Shown: positions 1-8,462 of the stretch, piece by piece | Position numbering within the stretch: position 1 is the first letter of the stretch | Layout: every line of letters begins with the position of its first letter | Assembly (NCBI GenBank): GCA_016281385.1 | Contig: JAEEIN010000072.1 | Coordinates: 1-40,131 of the forward strand | Reading direction: 5' to 3' | Source: Lachnospiraceae bacterium | Lineage (GTDB): Bacteria > Bacillota > Clostridia > Lachnospirales > Lachnospiraceae | Length of the DNA: 40,131 nucleotides | Notes under the pieces: generated by a model | Seen by the model: only the letters and a program-made list of their open reading frames with translations | The model's database searches: none | What the model was told of the DNA's origin: nothing | Made by a program: the position numbers and the translations under genes

Positions 1-76
1 GAAACGGGTTTTTGTGTGGTCAAAAAGTGGTCAAACGTTTGTTCAACCCCGCAAACCCGCATAAATACTGGCTTTC
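1..76. other. Left-edge noncoding stretch with short repeats
   Basis: This piece lies downstream of lysS and is cut by the window edge. It holds a direct repeat GTGGTCAAA (16-24 and 27-35), a perfect palindrome CAAACGTTTG (32-41) and a wide inverted repeat CGGGTTT/AAACCCG (5-11 and 53-59). No convincing U-tract terminator for lysS is visible. A plus-strand frame stays open from base 2 to a TAA at 62-64 and could be the tail of a gene to the left, but about 20 codons is too little to judge. Confidence 0.3.
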
Positions 77-1687
77 TTACTGGATACTTTTGAGTGTCGG
101 GAACAACAACACATCTCGAATTGCCGGGCTATTGGTAAGCAGCATAGTCAAACGGTCTATACCATAGCCGATTCCGCCGGTGGGAGCCATACCGATCTCC
201 AGGGCGTTAAGGAAGTCCTCATCGGTGTGGTTTGCTTCTTCGTCACCCATGTCCGCAAGAGCATCCTGAGCCTTGAATCGCTCACGCTGGTCGATGGGAT
301 CGTTAAGTTCGGAATAAGCGTTACACATTTCCCATCCGTTTACGAAGAGCTCGAAACGCTCAACATAGCCTTCCTTATCGGGCTTCTTCTTGGTAAGAGG
401 CGAGATCTCGATGGGATGGTCCATAACGAAGGTGGGCTGCACCATGTGTTCCTCGCAGAACTCTTCAAAGAAGAGGTTAAGGATGTCACCCTTCTTGTGA
501 TGATCCTCAAACTCAACATGCTTCTCCTTTGCGATGGCCTTTGCTTCGTCATCGGATGAGATCGCATCAAAGTCCACACCTGCGTACTTCTTAACCGCAT
601 CAACCATGGTGATGCGCTCGAAGGGCTTGCCGAAATCAAGCTCGATATCGCCGTAGTTGAACTTTGTTGTTCCGAGAACAGTCAAAGCTACGTGACGGAA
701 CATGTCCTCTGTAAGATCCATCATTCCGTAGTAATCTGTATATGCCTGGTAAAGCTCCATAAGGGTGAACTCGGGGTTGTGACGGGTGTCGAGACCTTCG
801 TTTCTGAATACGCGTCCGATCTCGTAAACTCTCTCTAGTCCGCCGACTATAAGTCTCTTTAAGTAAAGCTCAAGGGAAATTCTTAAGCGAAGATCCTCAT
901 CAAGAGCATTGAAGTGAGTCTCGAAAGGCCTTGCAGCAGCGCCGCCTGCGTTGGATACAAGCATGGGCGTCTCAACTTCCATGAATCCGCGCTCGTCAAG
1001 GAAACGACGGATGGTGGAAATGATCTTTGAACGCTTGATGAAGGTGTTCTTTGACTCCTCGTTCATAATAAGGTCAACATATCTCTGACGATATCTTGTA
1101 TCTGTATCGGTAAGTCCGTGGAACTTCTCGGGAAGGATCTGAAGGCTCTTGGAAAGAAGCGTGATCTCGGAAGCATGAACGGAGATTTCACCTGTCATGG
1201 TTCTGAAAACGTATCCCTTTATACCATAGATATCACCGATATCGGACTTCTTAAACTCTGCGTAAGGCTCCTCGCCGATGGCGTCGCGGGCAACATAAAC
1301 CTGGATCTTACCCTTTAAGTCCTGAATGTTGCAGAAAGAAGCCTTTCCCATAACACGCTTGAACATCATACGTCCCGCGATGGATACGTTGATGGGCTGA
1401 GCGTCCATGATGGCACGTCTTTCGTTGTAATCGTTCTTCTTAACTTCCCTTGCGGCTGCCTCGTCAAGTCCTTCAACTGATACGGGTTCTCTGCCCGCAA
1501 GAAGCTTGGCCTCAAGCTCTTCGTAAAGACTTACACACTCATCGGTGTGATGTGTCTGATCATACTTTGTAATAACAAAAGGATCCTTTCCCGCTTCCTG
1601 CAAAGCCGCAAGTTTTTCACGGCGAACCTTCAAGAGCTGGTTTAAATCCTGTGTTGATTCCTGATTGTTGTTCTGCTGGTCTGACAT
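77..1687 (-). CDS. lysS: Lysyl-tRNA synthetase, class II
   Basis: Charges tRNA-Lys with lysine using ATP in the cytoplasm. The N-terminal part carries the OB-fold anticodon-binding domain (about residues 60-180, INVSIAGRMMFKRVMGKASF). The class II catalytic core follows, with motif 2 (FRNEGLDTRHNPEFTLMELY) and motif 3 (GIGYGIDRLTMLL) near the C-terminus. The ORF track begins 16 codons upstream, but I place the start at MSDQQNNN because GGAAAGG lies just upstream of it. That gives 536 residues, slightly longer than the usual about 500 because of a polar N-terminal extension. It lies 95 bp downstream of greA, behind a hairpin terminator, so it may be expressed by read-through from greA; I found no convincing promoter of its own. 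The gap is too short for a T-box leader. Confidence 0.97.
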   Translation of the reverse strand: MSDQQNNNQESTQDLNQLLKVRREKLAALQEAGKDPFVITKYDQTHHTDECVSLYEELEAKLLAGREPVSVEGLDEAAAREVKKNDYNERRAIMDAQPINVSIAGRMMFKRVMGKASFCNIQDLKGKIQVYVARDAIGEEPYAEFKKSDIGDIYGIKGYVFRTMTGEISVHASEITLLSKSLQILPEKFHGLTDTDTRYRQRYVDLIMNEESKNTFIKRSKIISTIRRFLDERGFMEVETPMLVSNAGGAAARPFETHFNALDEDLRLRISLELYLKRLIVGGLERVYEIGRVFRNEGLDTRHNPEFTLMELYQAYTDYYGMMDLTEDMFRHVALTVLGTTKFNYGDIELDFGKPFERITMVDAVKKYAGVDFDAISSDDEAKAIAKEKHVEFEDHHKKGDILNLFFEEFCEEHMVQPTFVMDHPIEISPLTKKKPDKEGYVERFELFVNGWEMCNAYSELNDPIDQRERFKAQDALADMGDEEANHTDEDFLNALEIGMAPTGGIGYGIDRLTMLLTNSPAIRDVLLFPTLKSIQ

Positions 1688-1719
1688 GTATTTTCCTTTC
1701 CGGTAAGTACCTCTTTTTG

Positions 1720-1752
1720 TAAAAAGAAGGCGCATCGATCAGGAAGCGCCTT
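1720..1752 (-). terminator. Rho-independent terminator after greA
   Basis: On the minus strand the 7-bp stem AAGGCGC/GCGCCTT with a 12-nt loop is followed by CTTTTT. It sits between greA and lysS, so it would end greA transcripts or only attenuate read-through into lysS. Confidence 0.75.
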
Positions 1753-1782
1753 TAAAAACAAACTTGATTAAAAAGTCCTTGA

Positions 1783-2271
1783 TTACTTTGCGGACTTTCT
1801 TCCTATAGAAAGAATCTTGTAGGAGAACTCGCCCATCTCGGTTTCGATGGTAACGGTCTCACCCTTCTTTCTTCCGATGAGTGCCTTTCCGAGAGGAGAC
1901 TCGTTGGAGATCAGTCCCTTAAGGCTGTCTGCTTCGTTGGAGCCTACGATGCTGTAGATCACTTTGGAATCATCTTCAAGATCCTTAAGACTTACTTCGC
2001 ATCCGATATTTACTTTCTCTGTATCTACTGCATCTTCGTCGACAACTTCGACGTTTTTGAGCATTTTCTCGAGTTCTTCGATACGTTTCTCGATCTCAGC
2101 CTGCTCGTCCTTGGCTGCATCATATTCTGCGTTCTCCGAAAGGTCACCGAGCTCACGGGCTTCTTTGATCTTCTGAGCTACTTCTTTACGTCTTGTAACC
2201 TTTAAGTTTTCAAGTTCGTCCTCATACTCTTTTAACTTTGAGTAAGTAATGATGTTCTTTTTCGCTTCCAT
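1783..2271 (-). CDS. greA: Transcription elongation factor GreA
   Basis: Binds the secondary channel of RNA polymerase and stimulates cleavage of backtracked transcripts. The 162-residue length fits GreA (about 158). The N-terminal coiled-coil hairpin runs over about residues 10-75 and carries the acidic tip in the conserved DLSENAEYDAAKDEQ stretch. The C-terminal FKBP-like domain includes SPLGKALIGRKKGETV, the typical GreA ending. The start ATG has AAAGGA upstream. It has its own strong promoter (2318-2346) and a terminator behind it. In many Firmicutes greA is followed by lysS, as here. Confidence 0.97.
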   Translation of the reverse strand: MEAKKNIITYSKLKEYEDELENLKVTRRKEVAQKIKEARELGDLSENAEYDAAKDEQAEIEKRIEELEKMLKNVEVVDEDAVDTEKVNIGCEVSLKDLEDDSKVIYSIVGSNEADSLKGLISNESPLGKALIGRKKGETVTIETEMGEFSYKILSIGRKSAK

Positions 2272-2317
2272 TTCGGCTTCCTTTCATTCATGGCTTTTAG
2301 CCAATTCAATGTATCTA

Positions 2318-2346
2318 TTATTATCACCTTTATGCGCAAGTGTCAA
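2318..2346 (-). promoter_or_regulatory. Sigma-A promoter of greA(-lysS)
   Basis: The minus strand reads TTGACA, 17 bp, TAATAA, with a TG one base before the -10 (extended -10). It lies about 47 bp upstream of the greA start. The -35 is a perfect consensus. Confidence 0.8.
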
Positions 2347-2364
2347 GGAAAATCGGGATTTTCC
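2347..2364 (-). terminator. Inverted repeat after dusB, weak terminator
   Basis: GGAAAAT, CCCG loop, ATTTTCC: a perfect 7-bp stem with a 4-nt loop just past the dusB stop. There is no U-tract (TTGACAC follows, which is the greA -35), so termination is uncertain. Confidence 0.4.
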
Positions 2365-2368
2365 GTCG

Positions 2369-3322
2369 TCAAAAAGAAAGCGTGTCTACGATATCGAAAA
2401 GCTGCTCCATGGAAGTCATCTCGTTAATCCTTTTTCGAAGTCCCGCAGCCCCTTCAAAGCCCTTTAAATACCAGGATAAGTGTTTGCGCATCTCCCGCAC
2501 TCCTATGTACTCGCCCTTGTATTTAAGCTGGAGATTGGCATGTTCTCTGATGGTTTCCTTTATCTCCTCCGATGTGGGTGGGACATATTCTTCTCCCGAC
2601 AGGTACGCATTTATCTGTCGAAAAACAAAAGGGTTGCCCTCGCAGGCCCTTCCCACCATAACCGCGTCACAGCCGGTTTCCTCAAACATGCGCTTTGCGG
2701 AGACTCCGTCCACAACATCACCGTTTCCGATAACGGGAATGCTCACCGCTTCCTTAACGGCGCTTATTATGCTCCAATCGGCGGGACCGGAGTAATACTG
2801 CTCGCGGGTACGTCCGTGGACCGCCACTGCAGCCGCACCGGCTTCCTCCGCCGCCCTTGCGATCTCAGGCGCATTAACATGTGCGTCATCGAAGCCTTTC
2901 CTTATTTTAACGGTTACAGGCTTCTCTATGGCATCGGCAATGGCCTTAACTATCTCGTAAACCTTTTTCGGGTCCTTAATAAGTGCCGAACCCTCGTGAT
3001 TGTTCACCACCTTGGGAACGGGACAGCCCATGTTGATATCAAGGATACTGAAGGGCCTTTCCTCAATACGCTTTGCCATCTCACTCATGATCTTCGGGTC
3101 GTTTCCGAAAAGCTGTAGAGAGACACATTCCTCATCGGGGTGAATGGTGAGAAGGCTTTCGGTATTTTTGTTGTTATAAAAGATGGCCTTGGCGGAGATC
3201 ATCTCCATACAGGTCATTCCCGCGCCTTCCCTTTGGCACAGCAAGCGAAATGGCAGGTCGGAAACCCCTGCCATCGGTGCCATGATTATATTGTTTTTAA
3301 GTGTAACGTTACCTATCTTCAT
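2369..3322 (-). CDS. dusB: tRNA-dihydrouridine synthase
   Basis: FMN-dependent reduction of uridines in the tRNA D-loop. The TIM-barrel N-terminus has the family signature [13 protein letters not shown] and the central [10 protein letters not shown] segment, in which Cys is the expected catalytic residue. FMN-phosphate-binding features follow ([34 protein letters not shown]), and the helical C-terminal domain contains [13 protein letters not shown]. The 317 residues match DusB-type enzymes. It is the last gene of the dnaE operon; its ATG overlaps the coaX stop (ATGA), implying translational coupling. The B subfamily is inferred from the motifs and from being in a Firmicute. Confidence 0.94.
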   Translation of the reverse strand: MKIGNVTLKNNIIMAPMAGVSDLPFRLLCQREGAGMTCMEMISAKAIFYNNKNTESLLTIHPDEECVSLQLFGNDPKIMSEMAKRIEERPFSILDINMGCPVPKVVNNHEGSALIKDPKKVYEIVKAIADAIEKPVTVKIRKGFDDAHVNAPEIARAAEEAGAAAVAVHGRTREQYYSGPADWSIISAVKEAVSIPVIGNGDVVDGVSAKRMFEETGCDAVMVGRACEGNPFVFRQINAYLSGEEYVPPTSEEIKETIREHANLQLKYKGEYIGVREMRKHLSWYLKGFEGAAGLRKRINEMTSMEQLFDIVDTLSF

Positions 3323-4095
3323 ACTTTCTTTGAGTTCTTAAGATAAATGAGACGAAGACCGTCCAGTGTAAGGATCGGGTCATATACGTCGATAAGATCC
3401 GTCTCGTCGGAAATGATCCTTCCGAGACCACCGGTGGAAACCACCTTAAGATCTTTATATCCGCTCTCTTCCTTAACCTTATTGATGATGTACTCGGTCT
3501 GTCCAATCTGTCCGTAAACAAGTCCCGCCTGCATTGAGGAGATGGTCTCCTGTGCAAGGATGGATGCGGGCTTCTTGATCTCGATCTCGGGAAGCTTCGC
3601 CGTGTCGGTCCAAAGAGCCTTTGCGGAGATCTTGATTCCGGGAGCTGTGATACCTGCGGCAAAGGATCCGTCCGCAGTGATAAGGTCGTAAGTGGTTGCG
3701 GTTCCGAAATCCAGAACAAGCACCGGTCCGCCGTACTTCTCGTAAGCTCCGACAGCATCAACTATGCGGTCTGCGCCGATCTCACGGGGATTCTCGGTTA
3801 TGATCTTGATACCTGTCTTGACACCCGGTCCAATCTCAAGAACCTTTGTTTTTACATATTTTACCACCGCTCCGTTCAAAGCGTGCATAACGTTTGGAAC
3901 CACGCTTGATACGATGGCTCCGTTGATATCATCCACCTTAACACCGTTTCTGTCCAGAAGTCCGGTGATCATCATTCCGTACTCATCGGAGGTCCTTGTC
4001 ACGTTTGACATCATTCTGAAGGTGCTTACCAGCTCCTCGCCGTCATAGACTCCGAAAGTGATATTTGTATTGCCTACATCGATTACCAGGATCAT
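3319..4095 (-). CDS. coaX: Type III pantothenate kinase
   Basis: First step of coenzyme A synthesis, phosphorylating pantothenate with ATP. The N-terminal [19 protein letters not shown] is the ASKHA phosphate-1 motif, [31 protein letters not shown] is the typical central CoaX signature, and [11 protein letters not shown] is the adenosine motif near the C-terminus. The length of 258 is normal. Start chosen with AGGAAGAAGAACA upstream; it overlaps the preceding small gene by four bases and dusB downstream by four. CoaX next to dusB (or birA) is a common Firmicute arrangement. No frameshift or missing motif was seen. Confidence 0.96.
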   Translation of the reverse strand: MILVIDVGNTNITFGVYDGEELVSTFRMMSNVTRTSDEYGMMITGLLDRNGVKVDDINGAIVSSVVPNVMHALNGAVVKYVKTKVLEIGPGVKTGIKIITENPREIGADRIVDAVGAYEKYGGPVLVLDFGTATTYDLITADGSFAAGITAPGIKISAKALWTDTAKLPEIEIKKPASILAQETISSMQAGLVYGQIGQTEYIINKVKEESGYKDLKVVSTGGLGRIISDETDLIDVYDPILTLDGLRLIYLKNSKKV

Positions 4096-4445
4096 TGTTC
4101 TTCTTCCTCTTTAAGATATTCGCTGAAATCTTCTCCCAAAACAAAGGCTCTGTAGAAAAGCTGCAGGGATTCAAGCATTTCCTGTCTGGTGGAGCGTATC
4201 TTGCTGACTAAAAGTCCCGCGGACACATCATCGTAGAGGTAGTCCTCGTCAGCGGCCTGAGTTGTGAACTTAAGCTCCCCTTCCTCATCAAAGCCTATGG
4301 TGAAGATCCCTCCGACCTCTTCCGTAAAAAGAACACAGATCACATGAAGTTCGTCCTTGATCTCATCGGGGATGCGGTCGAAATCCTTGTTGAAATAATA
4401 TTTCTGCTCATACGCGTTGGCGCCGCAGATGACAACTTCTTCCAT
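4092..4445 (-). CDS. Small conserved protein, DUF6145-like
   Basis: A 117-residue acidic soluble protein with no signal peptide or membrane segment. I recognise it tentatively as the Lachnospiraceae family annotated DUF6145, function unknown. Visible features are an N-terminal [19 protein letters not shown], an acidic middle region and a C-terminal helical end ([24 protein letters not shown]). Its start directly follows the argF stop (TAG-ATG), with GGAGG inside the argF end, and its stop overlaps the coaX start. Tight coupling to argF and coaX supports a real gene, but it does not reveal the role. The family assignment is from memory and not certain. Confidence 0.8.
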   Translation of the reverse strand: MEEVVICGANAYEQKYYFNKDFDRIPDEIKDELHVICVLFTEEVGGIFTIGFDEEGELKFTTQAADEDYLYDDVSAGLLVSKIRSTRQEMLESLQLFYRAFVLGEDFSEYLKEEEEQ

Positions 4446-5444
4446 CTAGTTGAAATCCTCCGAAAGGGTTGCTGCCATGACAGCCTTTATCGTATGCATT
4501 CTGTTCTCCGCCTCGTCAAAAACAAGGCTTGCGGGAGACTCGAATACTTCGTCCGTAACTTCCATCTCGGTGCGTCCGAACCTCTCGCCCATCTCTTTGC
4601 CGATCTGTGTCTTGAGATCGTGATAAGCGGGAAGACAGTGAAGGAATACGGCATTGGGACCTGCATTGTCCATGATCTTTTTGTTTACCTGATAAGGTGA
4701 AAGGGCTTTGATACGCTCCTCCCATACTTCAACAGGCTCGCCCATGGATACCCAGACGTCGGTGTAGATAACATCCACGTCCTTTGTTCCTTCCATTGCG
4801 TCCTCGGTCAGGCGAACGCTTCCGCCGGTGGTCTTTGCGATCTCCTCACTGGTCTTAACCAGTTCGGGATCGGGGAAATAAAGCTTGTTGGAACATGCGG
4901 TAAAATGCATGCCCATCTTAGCGCAGGTAACCATAAGGGAATTTGCCATGTTGTAACGGGCATCTCCCATGTAAGTGAGCTTAATGCCCTTTGTGTGGCC
5001 GAAGTGCTCGCGGATGGTTAAAAGGTCTGCAAGCATCTGGGTGGGATGAAATTCGTTTGTAAGTCCGTTCCATACGGGAACAGATGAATACTCAGCCAGT
5101 TCCTCAACCGTTGCCTGGGCAAAGCCTCTGTATTCGATACCGTCGAACATTCTGCAGAGAACCCTTGCAGTATCGGCTATGCTTTCTTTCTTGCCTATCT
5201 GTGAGCTTGCAGGCTCAAGGTAGGTAACTCCCATTCCGAGATCGTGTCCTGCTACCTCGAAGGAGCAGCGCGTTCTGGTACTTGTTTTTTCAAAAATGAT
5301 GGCGATGTTCTTTCCGTGAAGCTTGTCTACGGGAATGCCCGCCTTTTTCTTTGCCTTAAGATCCGCAGCAAGATCCACAAGCTGCTGTATCTCTTCGGGT
5401 GTATAATCAAGAAGTTTTAAAAAATCGCGTCCGTATAAGCTCAT
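4446..5444 (-). CDS. argF: Ornithine carbamoyltransferase
   Basis: Makes citrulline from ornithine and carbamoyl phosphate in arginine synthesis (or runs in reverse in the arginine deiminase pathway). The carbamoyl-phosphate signature [11 protein letters not shown] lies near residue 55. The ornithine-side HCLPAYHD motif is near residue 270, and [12 protein letters not shown] is near 160. The 332-residue length is standard. Its ATG overlaps the upstream SPFH stop by one base (TAATG), with AAGGAG just upstream. No arcA or arcC is present in the window, and argC lies elsewhere (30893-31837), so a biosynthetic role is the simpler reading. The anabolic/catabolic choice (argF or arcB) cannot be settled from sequence alone. 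Confidence 0.93.
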   Translation of the reverse strand: MSLYGRDFLKLLDYTPEEIQQLVDLAADLKAKKKAGIPVDKLHGKNIAIIFEKTSTRTRCSFEVAGHDLGMGVTYLEPASSQIGKKESIADTARVLCRMFDGIEYRGFAQATVEELAEYSSVPVWNGLTNEFHPTQMLADLLTIREHFGHTKGIKLTYMGDARYNMANSLMVTCAKMGMHFTACSNKLYFPDPELVKTSEEIAKTTGGSVRLTEDAMEGTKDVDVIYTDVWVSMGEPVEVWEERIKALSPYQVNKKIMDNAGPNAVFLHCLPAYHDLKTQIGKEMGERFGRTEMEVTDEVFESPASLVFDEAENRMHTIKAVMAATLSEDFN

Positions 5445-6361
5445 TATTTTACGATCTCCTTAACAGTTGTAGCAAGGCTCGCAAGGTTCTGAACCTCGGA
5501 AGGGATAATGATCTTTGTTGCCTGTCCGTCGGAAGCCTTTTCAAACGCTTCATAGGATTTAAGTGTAACGATCTGCTCCGTGGAAAGACCTGCTTCCTTT
5601 AACATATTTACGGCATCCGCTTCAGCCTTCTGCTGAGCTCTGATACCGTCTGCTTCGGCTTCCTTGTGAAGTCTGATGGACTCTGCGTGACCTTCGGCTT
5701 CCTTAACAAGCTCGATTTTCTGAGCCTCTGCACGAAGAACTGCGGATTCTTTTTCACCTTCTGCCTTTAAGATGGCACTCATCTTTTCACCTTCGGCGAT
5801 AAGGATCTGTTCACGTCTTTCACGCTCTGCCTTCATCTGCTTCTCCATGGCATCTCTGATGGCATTGGGAGGCATGATGTTCTTAACTTCCACACGGTTA
5901 ACCTTAACGCCCCAGGGGTCTGTAGCTTCGTCAAGGGTAGCACGCATCTTTGTGTTTATTGTTTCTCTGGATGTAAGGGTTTCGTCCAGTTCAAGTTCAC
6001 CGATGATGTTACGAAGGGTGGTGGCGGTAAGATTCTCGATAGCGAGCATGGGATTCTCAACACCGTATGTAAAGAGCTTGGGATCCGTGATCTGGAAGAA
6101 GATAACGGTATCGATCTGCATCGTTACGTTATCCTTCGTGATAACGGGCTGGGGCGGGAAGTCAACAACCTGCTCCTTTAAAAGAACTCTCTTTGCGACT
6201 CTGTCGATGAAAGGAACCTTAAAGTGAACACCAACGTTCCATGTTCCCTGATAAGCGCCGAGACGCTCAACGATGTAGGCCTGAGCCTGGGGTACGATCT
6301 TTACGCATGTTACCAGGATCCAGATTACGATGATTACAACTACTGCTGCTAATGTAGGCAT
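5444..6361 (-). CDS. SPFH/stomatin-like membrane protein (QmcA type)
   Basis: A 305-residue band-7 protein that probably scaffolds membrane microdomains. An N-terminal membrane helix covers about residues 3-25, and the SPFH core about 26-190 ([46 protein letters not shown]). A long Ala/Glu-rich coiled coil follows (about 170-260, with repeated [15 protein letters not shown]-type blocks), as in QmcA/YbbK. It lies three bases downstream of the small NfeD-like gene; SPFH-NfeD pairs are a well-known arrangement, the NfeD OB fold being thought to act with the SPFH partner. The start has GAGGAGG upstream. Its substrate or client is unknown. Confidence 0.93.
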   Translation of the reverse strand: MPTLAAVVVIIVIWILVTCVKIVPQAQAYIVERLGAYQGTWNVGVHFKVPFIDRVAKRVLLKEQVVDFPPQPVITKDNVTMQIDTVIFFQITDPKLFTYGVENPMLAIENLTATTLRNIIGELELDETLTSRETINTKMRATLDEATDPWGVKVNRVEVKNIMPPNAIRDAMEKQMKAERERREQILIAEGEKMSAILKAEGEKESAVLRAEAQKIELVKEAEGHAESIRLHKEAEADGIRAQQKAEADAVNMLKEAGLSTEQIVTLKSYEAFEKASDGQATKIIIPSEVQNLASLATTVKEIVK

Positions 6362-6364
6362 GAT

Positions 6365-6622
6365 TTACTCCTCCTCTTTTTCAACCTTTTCTACTATTAC
6401 TTTTACTCCTTCTATTGCAAGGATCCGAACCACAGAACCTTTTGAAACGGTCTGTCCGTCCCTCGTACGCGCTGTCCAATCCATTCCCTCAAGCGAGATC
6501 TGCCCCGTCCCCTTGAGATTGTCGATCGCAGCCGTGACAATGGCTTCCTTCCCGAGGATGCCTTCCGCATTGGTCTTTTCCCTGGTGCGGTTCCATTTTG
6601 CCAAAGCATCAAAAATAGACAT
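6365..6622 (-). CDS. NfeD-like OB-fold protein, short soluble form
   Basis: An 85-residue protein. Residues about 20-80 (ILGKEAIVTAAIDNLKGTGQISLEGMDWTAR, then VSKGSVVRILAIEGVKVIVE) match the C-terminal OB domain of NfeD proteins. The protease and transmembrane portions of longer NfeD proteins are absent, and no membrane helix is visible. GGGGAGG precedes the ATG. It lies between the TrmH-SleB gene and the SPFH gene, three bases before the latter, as expected for an SPFH partner. The absence of membrane segments makes it a truncated or naturally short version. Confidence 0.85.
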   Translation of the reverse strand: MSIFDALAKWNRTREKTNAEGILGKEAIVTAAIDNLKGTGQISLEGMDWTARTRDGQTVSKGSVVRILAIEGVKVIVEKVEKEEE

Positions 6623-6635
6623 TTTGTACCTCCCC

Positions 6636-8462
6636 TTAATAGAATACGTGATTTCCTATGACGTAACCCTCCTTCGTGCCTTTACGTCTGAAGTGGGTCA
6701 TATCACCGACATTTGAATATCCTCCGAGAGCTTCCTTTGCGGCCTGTATGCAAATTGCCTTAGGTCCTTTGTTGTACACTCTCGTAAGGGATCCCGATTT
6801 TGCGGGTGTAAACTGTCCCGATGCAAAAATAACATCGTACACTGTATTGGGGTATGCGCCGCTTCGTACACGGTTCATTACAACCGCACCAACGGCCAGC
6901 ATTCCTTCATAAGGCTCGCCTCCGGCTTCACACTGAATGAGTGCTCCAAGCAGTCTTTCAAGGTTTTCGTCGGACTGCATAGCCATCTGCTGCTTGATAA
7001 GAGCCTGTCTTGCTTCTTCTTCCTGACGGCGCCTCTCGGCGATCTCCGCCATTGTCTCACCATGGTCCACGGTGAAGGTGATCTTTACGCATTCCTTGAG
7101 CACATATCCGTCGTAGTCGTTGTAGGCTACCTTGACCCATGTATCGTCGGAATCGTCTATCACTTCGACGCTTGCATTGTAGGAAAGCATTCCGTAAGAG
7201 GGAACTCCGATCCTGGGCTCCGACCTTACAAACACTGCAGGTGCGGTAACCACGGCATTTATGAAGCCCACATCACGGGCCATTGCCTCCGCCTCTTCGT
7301 CAAAGCAGAGAAACTCGTTACTTGCCCATCCGACCAATGTTCCGGTCTCGATATAGCTCCATTCCTCGCCGCGCTCTAGAACCTTTCCTCCGCAGTCCTT
7401 GTAGATCCTTCCTAAGATCTTGCAGTCCAGATTGGGCTCCGACCTTACGTTTAACGCGCTCTTTACCGTTGCCATAACGAGGTTCGAACCGAACTCGCCG
7501 GTTTCTTCCTCTTCTTCGATCCTGATACCGATGCTCTCCAGATTTTCTCCGTTATAAGCCTTTGTATCAAGGATCAGGCCCGCGCCGGCATTGTTCTCCG
7601 ACAGGATATCCGGTGCATTGTCTGCCCTCGCGTCAAGTCCTTTTGCAAAAAGAACACTTCCCGCAAGAAGAACTCCCGCGATCACTTTCAATACCCTTCG
7701 CTGCCTCTTTGCCTCGTAGGACAGAAGCGCTGCGGAAACCGCGGCATTTAAGGATTCGAGCTTCCCTTCCATGGGGATCTTTATGTACTTGTCAGCAAGC
7801 GCTGCGGTCTCATCCGTAAGACCGTTTCCTTCATTTCCGATGAAGAAGGCCGTTCCGGCGGTGTAATCCGATTGCCAAAAATCTCCTTCACCCTTTAAGT
7901 GGGCGGCGTAGCACCTGATCCCCGCCCTTTTTAATTCTCTTATCACTTCTTTAATATCCTCTGCCACAACAAAGGGCTGTCTGAAGATAGCTCCCATCGT
8001 GGCGCGCACCACCTTCGGGCTGTAGATATCCGCGGTATCACGGCTCATGATGACTGCCGTTACGCCCGCGCCTTCCGCAGTACGCATTATCGTTCCCAGA
8101 TTTCCCGGATCCTGAAGTGTCTCAAGCACCAGATACAATCCGTCCTGCCTTATGAGCCCCGACAGATCGTAATTTAACTGCTTTACAAGACAAAGGATAC
8201 CCTGATCGGTAACGGTGTCGCTCATCTTCTTAAAGACCGCGTCCGAAACCGTCTCGTGGGGAATTCTGTTTAATTTATCCATTACTTCCAAACCGGCATC
8301 AAACGATTCCCTGATGTATGCACATTCTATCAGGTCCTCGGGAGTCTCGCAAAAGAGCTTCGTCCCTTCGATCACGAAAAGACCTTCTTCCCGCCTTGCC
8401 TTTCCCTTTTCCATAAGGGAAATGACTCGCTTTATCTGCCTGTTATCCGGTGAAACTATCAT
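6636..8462 (-). CDS. TrmH-type RNA methyltransferase fused to secreted SleB-like hydrolase
   Basis: A single open frame of 608 residues with two unrelated halves. Residues 1-256 are a complete SpoU/TrmH 2'-O-methyltransferase: an N-terminal substrate-binding part, motif 1 DPGNLGTIMRTAEGAG (118-133), motif 2 IGNEGNGL (208-215) and motif 3 IPMEGKLESLNAAVSAAL (229-246). Residues 257-285 form a hydrophobic, signal-like segment (VLKVIAGVLLAGSVLFAKG). Two SH3-type domains follow (about 327-385 and 395-460), then a coiled linker and a SleB/Hydrolase_2 domain (about 498-608) with the catalytic-Glu motif CEAGGEPYEGMLAVGAVVMNR. The start overlaps the pfkA stop (ATGA). A TTG at 7689-7691 could restart translation of the exported half. 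Both halves look intact, so this is a fusion and not a decayed gene. Which RNA the enzyme methylates is unknown. Confidence 0.85.
   Translation of the reverse strand: MIVSPDNRQIKRVISLMEKGKARREEGLFVIEGTKLFCETPEDLIECAYIRESFDAGLEVMDKLNRIPHETVSDAVFKKMSDTVTDQGILCLVKQLNYDLSGLIRQDGLYLVLETLQDPGNLGTIMRTAEGAGVTAVIMSRDTADIYSPKVVRATMGAIFRQPFVVAEDIKEVIRELKRAGIRCYAAHLKGEGDFWQSDYTAGTAFFIGNEGNGLTDETAALADKYIKIPMEGKLESLNAAVSAALLSYEAKRQRRVLKVIAGVLLAGSVLFAKGLDARADNAPDILSENNAGAGLILDTKAYNGENLESIGIRIEEEEETGEFGSNLVMATVKSALNVRSEPNLDCKILGRIYKDCGGKVLERGEEWSYIETGTLVGWASNEFLCFDEEAEAMARDVGFINAVVTAPAVFVRSEPRIGVPSYGMLSYNASVEVIDDSDDTWVKVAYNDYDGYVLKECVKITFTVDHGETMAEIAERRRQEEEARQALIKQQMAMQSDENLERLLGALIQCEAGGEPYEGMLAVGAVVMNRVRSGAYPNTVYDVIFASGQFTPAKSGSLTRVYNKGPKAICIQAAKEALGGYSNVGDMTHFRRKGTKEGYVIGNHVFY

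Noticed and set aside
1688-1782. T-box or other tRNA-sensing leader before lysS
   Set aside because: Only 95 bases separate greA and lysS; no T-box core or specifier loop is visible, just a plain terminator.
6636-8462. Sequencing frameshift or assembly join as cause of the TrmH-SleB fusion
   Set aside because: The junction is a clean single frame with normal codon use on both sides, so a frameshift is not needed; a stop loss in the genome or an error at one base remains possible and is listed as a check.
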